Assembly (NCBI GenBank): GCA_023386855.1
Contig: JAEWIW010000069.1
Location: 1-7,812 of the forward strand
Origin: Bacteroidota bacterium
Lineage (GTDB): Bacteria > Bacteroidota > Bacteroidia > Chitinophagales > Chitinophagaceae
Direction of reading: 5' to 3'
DNA: 7,812 nucleotides
The translations under genes and the position numbers were made by a program. Shown piece by piece: positions 4,703-7,812 of the stretch (position 1 is the stretch's first letter; the number at the start of each line of letters is the position of its first letter). A model generated the notes under the pieces. It made no database searches, was not told the DNA's origin, and worked only from the letters and a program-made list of their open reading frames with translations.

Positions 4703-7638
4703 GTACGCGAAGATAATTCCATTCGTAAAAATCTTCCGGTATGACTCTCTTCCATTTCAGCGAGCCCCTCGGGTGTTCCTTCAAACAAGATCCTTCCACC
4801 TGCATCACCACCCTCAGGTCCAAGATCAATTACATGATCAGCAACTTTTATTACATCAAGGTTATGTTCGATTACTAATACCGAATTACCACGATCAACA
4901 AGCTTATTGATCACATTGATAAGATGCTGGATATCCTGGAAATGCAGCCCTGTAGTAGGTTCATCCAGTATATAAAAGGTTTTTCCTGTATCCTTCTTTC
5001 CCAGTTCGGTACTGAGCTTGACACGCTGTGCTTCGCCCCCACTGAGGGTTACAGCCGATTGCCCCAGCGTGATATATCCCAGCCCCACTTCCTGGAGCAC
5101 TTTAATTTTCCTGTATATAAATGGAACAGCCTGGAAAAACTCCACCGCCTCATCAACCGTCATATCCAGCACATCACTGATGGATTTACCCTTATACCTT
5201 ATTTCAAGGGTTTCCCGGTTATACCTTTTACCATTGCACTTTTCACAATGCACGTATACATCAGGAAGAAAATTCATTTCAATCACACGCATACCACCGC
5301 CTTCACAAACATCGCACCTTCCGGTTTTTACATTGAAAGAAAACCTACCCGCATTGTATCCCCTGATCTTGGCCTCAGGTACCGAGGCAAATAACGTACG
5401 GATATCAGTAAAGAATCCGCAGTAAGTTGCAGGATTACTCCTGGGCGTTCTTCCAATGGGCGACTGGTCGATCTCTATTACCTTATCAATATGATCAAGC
5501 CCCTTGATGCTTTTATATTTCATCGGGTTTACCCTTGAACCATAAGCATGTTCACTGAGCAAGGGATATAGCGTTTCAGTAATCAGTGTTGATTTACCAC
5601 TTCCACTTACACCCGTTACAACGATCAGTTTACCCAGTGGAAATTTCACGTTCACCTGCCTGAGGTTATTTCCTTCGGCTCCTTTCAATTCAATGAATTT
5701 TCCATTGCCTTTTCTTCTTTCTGTTGGAACCGGGATAAGCTTTTCACCAAACAGGAATTTTGATGTTTCACTGTTGCTGTCATAAATATTTTTAGGATCA
5801 CCTGCAGCCACTACCCTGCCCCCATGTTTACCTGCAAGCGGACCGATATCAACAAGATAATCTGCAGCAAGCATGATGTCCTTATCGTGTTCCACCACAA
5901 GCACACTGTTGCCGATATCCCGCAGGTTTTGCAGTGCCTGGATCAGCCGGTGGTTATCGCGCTGGTGTAAACCAATGCTGGGCTCATCAAGGATATAGGT
6001 GATGCCCTGCAGTTGTGAACCTATCTGCGTTGCAAGACGGATACGCTGTGATTCGCCACCGGAAAGGGTTTTGGAAGGCCTGTTCAACGTGAGATAGGTA
6101 AGCCCGACATCGAGCAGGAACTGGAGCCTTTCCCTGATCTCTTTCAATACATCCTTTGCAATGGTCTTCTGTTTCTCGCTGATCCTTTCTTCAAGATCAT
6201 ACATCCATGCTGCGAGTTTATCAAGATTCATTTCAGCGAGCTCTGAAATGTTTTTCTGGTCTACTTTAAACCAAAGGCTTTCCTGCTTCAGCCTTGCTCC
6301 CTTACAAACAGGGCATGCACTAAGTTCCATGAACTGTTCCACCCATTCCCGCAATGATTCACTGGTACTACCTGCAAACCATCTTTTAAGTTGAGGGATC
6401 AGTCCTTCATATTCTGTTGCATATACACTGTTGGGTTCAGTGATATCTTCAAATCCTGATTCAGTTTCAAGAGGTCCTTCTTCATTTCCATATAAAATAA
6501 GATTGATGGCTTTTGCCGAAAGATTCCTGATCGGCTTCTTCATATCAATCTTATTTTTTTTGGCAAGTTGTTGCACCTGCTTGAATACGTATGCTTCACG
6601 CTGTTCACCAAGGGGCGCAAAGCCTCCTTCATTGATCGACAATTCAGGGTCGGGCATGATGGCATCCATGCTTACCTGGTACACCGATCCAAGTCCCTTG
6701 CAATGCGGGCATGCACCATAGGGTGAGTTGAATGAAAATGAATTGGGGGAAGGTTCTTCATAGCTGATGCCGGTATCTTCACACATCAGTTGTTTACTGT
6801 ACTGCACCAGCTTATCCGGTTCATGCACCAGCAGGAACATCAGGTCCTTTCCTACCTGCATGGCTTTCTGTATGCTCTGGCTCAACCGTACTTTCATATC
6901 ATCATTCACTACAAGCCTGTCGATCACCACTTCAATATCATGGATCTTGTACCGGTCGACCTGCATCTTGGGAACAAGATCTTTCACTTCACCATCAACA
7001 CGAACCTTTACATAACCACGCTTGCGGGTATCTTCAAACAATTCACGGTAATGACCTTTTCTACCGCGAACAAGCGGAGCAAGCACAGAGATCTTCTTGC
7101 CTTTGAATTTCTGGAAAATATTCTGCACGATCTCTTCTTCACTGAACTTCACCATCTTCTTGCCGGTGTTATAACTATAGGCTTCACCAATGCGTGCATA
7201 AAGTAACCGGAAGAAATCATAGATCTCTGTAATGGTGCCTACCGTTGAACGCGGGTTCCTGTTGGTGGTTTTCTGTTCAATGGAGATCACCGGCGACAAA
7301 CCAGTGATCTTATCAACATCAGGTCGTTCCATATCGCCAATGAACTGCCGTGCATAGGCCGAAAAGCTTTCCATGTAACGACGCTGCCCTTCATTATAGA
7401 TGGTATCAAAAGCAAGGGATGATTTACCACTGCCACTGACACCTGTAAATACTACAAGCTTATTTTTTGGAATGCGCAGGTCTATGTTCTTGAGATTATG
7501 TTCCCTTGCACCAAATACCTCGATATATTCTTCCCCATTTACCTGTTCAGCGGCTTTCACTTCGGCCCTTTCTTTGACCTCCTTCGCTGTACTTTTCTTC
7601 CGGTTAGCAGACCCGGAATCACCCTTTGCTTTAGCCAT
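4699..7638 (-). CDS. uvrA: UvrABC excinuclease ATPase subunit A (UvrA)
   Basis: UvrA is the damage-recognition ATPase of nucleotide excision repair. As a dimer it finds distorted DNA, loads UvrB and leaves before UvrC cuts. From the ATG at 7638 the protein has 979 residues. An N-terminal Lys/Glu-rich tail of about 35 residues precedes EYIEVFGAREHNLKNIDL. Then follow Walker A GVSGSGKSS (66-74), a zinc-type CPHC (about 308) and CPVC (about 440) pair, ABC signature LSGGESQRIRL (about 524) and Walker B LDEPSIGLHQRDN. The second ATPase half has GVSGSGKST (about 676), zinc finger C-X2-C-X19-C-X2-C (CDVC at about 772 to CEKC), LSGGEAQRVKL (about 865) and LDEPTTGLH. All key residues are present. An in-frame TTG at 7647 could add three residues (M-H-L), but the ATG is the natural start. 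The gene is followed by elaA with a 4-nt overlap. It resembles the canonical class I UvrA, not the shorter UvrA2 of resistance loci. Confidence 0.97.
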   Translation of the reverse strand: MAKAKGDSGSANRKKSTAKEVKERAEVKAAEQVNGEEYIEVFGAREHNLKNIDLRIPKNKLVVFTGVSGSGKSSLAFDTIYNEGQRRYMESFSAYARQFIGDMERPDVDKITGLSPVISIEQKTTNRNPRSTVGTITEIYDFFRLLYARIGEAYSYNTGKKMVKFSEEEIVQNIFQKFKGKKISVLAPLVRGRKGHYRELFEDTRKRGYVKVRVDGEVKDLVPKMQVDRYKIHDIEVVIDRLVVNDDMKVRLSQSIQKAMQVGKDLMFLLVHEPDKLVQYSKQLMCEDTGISYEEPSPNSFSFNSPYGACPHCKGLGSVYQVSMDAIMPDPELSINEGGFAPLGEQREAYVFKQVQQLAKKNKIDMKKPIRNLSAKAINLILYGNEEGPLETESGFEDITEPNSVYATEYEGLIPQLKRWFAGSTSESLREWVEQFMELSACPVCKGARLKQESLWFKVDQKNISELAEMNLDKLAAWMYDLEERISEKQKTIAKDVLKEIRERLQFLLDVGLTYLTLNRPSKTLSGGESQRIRLATQIGSQLQGITYILDEPSIGLHQRDNHRLIQALQNLRDIGNSVLVVEHDKDIMLAADYLVDIGPLAGKHGGRVVAAGDPKNIYDSNSETSKFLFGEKLIPVPTERRKGNGKFIELKGAEGNNLRQVNVKFPLGKLIVVTGVSGSGKSTLITETLYPLLSEHAYGSRVNPMKYKSIKGLDHIDKVIEIDQSPIGRTPRSNPATYCGFFTDIRTLFASVPEAKIRGYNAGRFSFNVKTGRCDVCEGGGMRVIEMNFLPDVYVHCEKCNGKRYNRETLEIRYKGKSISDVLDMTVDEAVEFFQAVPFIYRKIKVLQEVGLGYITLGQSAVTLSGGEAQRVKLSTELGKKDTGKTFYILDEPTTGLHFQDIQHLINVINKLVDRGNSVLVIEHNLDVIKVADHVIDLGPEGGDAGGRILFEGTPEGLAEMEESHTGRFLRMELSSRT

Positions 7639-7720
7639 AAGGTGCAATTTAAAAAGAAAGCCCTGAACAGCGGCGGGAATTGCCCGTACAGGAACCGTTA
7701 TTTTAAAAACAGCGTTTTCA

Positions 7721-7753
7721 CAAAAATTTATTTCAGCAATTCACTTCCAAAAA
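7721..7753 (-). promoter_or_regulatory. Candidate uvrA promoter (Bacteroidota type)
   Basis: On the minus strand, a -7-like element TAAATTTTTG (7730 to 7721) lies 17 nt downstream of TTTTTGG (7753 to 7747), whose TTG fits the -33 element of the Bacteroidota primary sigma factor. The -7 element departs from TAnnTTTG by two extra T residues. Transcription would start near 7714-7716, giving a leader of about 75 nt before the uvrA ATG. No LexA-type palindrome stands out. The assignment is inference from consensus only. Confidence 0.4.
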
Positions 7754-7756
7754 TCC

Positions 7757-7764
7757 TATCTTTG
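7757..7764 (+). promoter_or_regulatory. Bacteroidota -7 promoter element for the riboswitch transcript
   Basis: TATCTTTG matches the Bacteroidota -7 consensus TAnnTTTG exactly and is followed by CG. Transcription would start about 5-7 nt downstream, near 7769-7771, which is where the S-box leader begins. The -33 region is weak; only TTTCA at 7731-7735 resembles it, at a long spacing. Position relative to the riboswitch is the main support. Confidence 0.65.
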
Positions 7765-7770
7765 CGCCAG

Positions 7771-7812
7771 TTCTTTAGAATTCTTATCAAGAAAGGCAGA
7801 GGGACATGGCCC
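7771..7812 (+). promoter_or_regulatory. SAM-I (S-box) riboswitch, 5' part, cut by window end
   Basis: The bases CTTATCAAGA (7783-7792), then AGG, GAGGGA (7799-7804) and TGGCCC (7807-7812) follow in order and spacing the strongly conserved 5' part of the S-box aptamer (P1 5' strand and the kink-turn side of P2). Compared with the usual GAGGGAC-YGGCCC, one extra base (A at 7806) lies between GAGGGAC and TGGCCC. The rest (GAAxCC, GCAACC, P3, P4 and the closing P1 strand) is beyond the window. S-box RNAs bind S-adenosylmethionine and shut off downstream methionine or sulfur genes. The regulated gene must lie to the right on the plus strand. A matching promoter element sits just upstream. Confidence 0.85.

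Noticed and set aside
4924..5394. 156-aa plus-strand open frame, with a similar one at 5018-5425
   Set aside because: Both are fully antisense to the conserved C-terminal ATPase half of uvrA and show no domain of their own.
7662..7692. Imperfect hairpin in the uvrA leader (CCTG/CAGG and CGGG/CCCG)
   Set aside because: There are only two 4-bp stems with a lopsided internal loop, no T-run and no known motif. This is within chance for such a sequence.

Overview
This window looks like ordinary chromosomal DNA from a member of the Bacteroidota, most likely Chitinophagaceae or a close relative. Support comes from the AspRS C-terminus (PKNNSGRDVMLDAPGEID), start codons without clear Shine-Dalgarno sequences, a TAnnTTTG-type promoter element at 7757-7764, a secreted protein with a type IX secretion (T9SS) sorting-domain-like C-terminus, and a PorG-like (DUF6089-type) outer-membrane barrel. 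The family-level placement is inference.

Layout, left to right. The plus strand carries the 3' part of aspS (1-990, cut by the window edge) and then rarA/mgsA (about 1050-2315). A strong 10-bp inverted repeat (1004-1035) sits between them, or overlaps the 5' end of rarA if an upstream ATG is used. A convergent intergenic region (2316-2681) follows. It holds a near-ideal bidirectional intrinsic terminator (2404-2431), three copies of a 10-base motif, several small hairpins, and a heptanucleotide tandem repeat (2623-2678) that stops 3 bases short of the opposing gene's stop codon. Everything from 2682 to 7638 is on the minus strand. In transcription order it is uvrA (7638 to 4699), elaA (4702 to 4235, 4-nt ATGA overlap with uvrA), a 318-aa PorG-like barrel protein (4110 to 3154), and a 129-aa secreted protein with a T9SS-CTD-like domain (3071 to 2682).

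At the right edge, a divergent plus-strand transcription unit begins. It has a Bacteroidota-type -7 element (7757-7764) followed by the first ~30-40 nt of an S-box (SAM-I) riboswitch, cut by the window end. The gene it controls, expected to be in methionine/sulfur metabolism, lies outside.

Functionally the region is mostly housekeeping: tRNA charging (AspS), handling of stalled replication forks (RarA), nucleotide excision repair (UvrA), a GNAT acetyltransferase (ElaA), and two envelope proteins with possible T9SS links. I found no mobile element with a transposase, no CRISPR array, no defence cassette and no clear new multi-gene system. The items worth a second look are the truncated riboswitch and its promoter overlap with uvrA, the heptad repeat, the hairpin at the rarA start, and the small protein made of little more than a signal peptide and a sorting-domain-like module.
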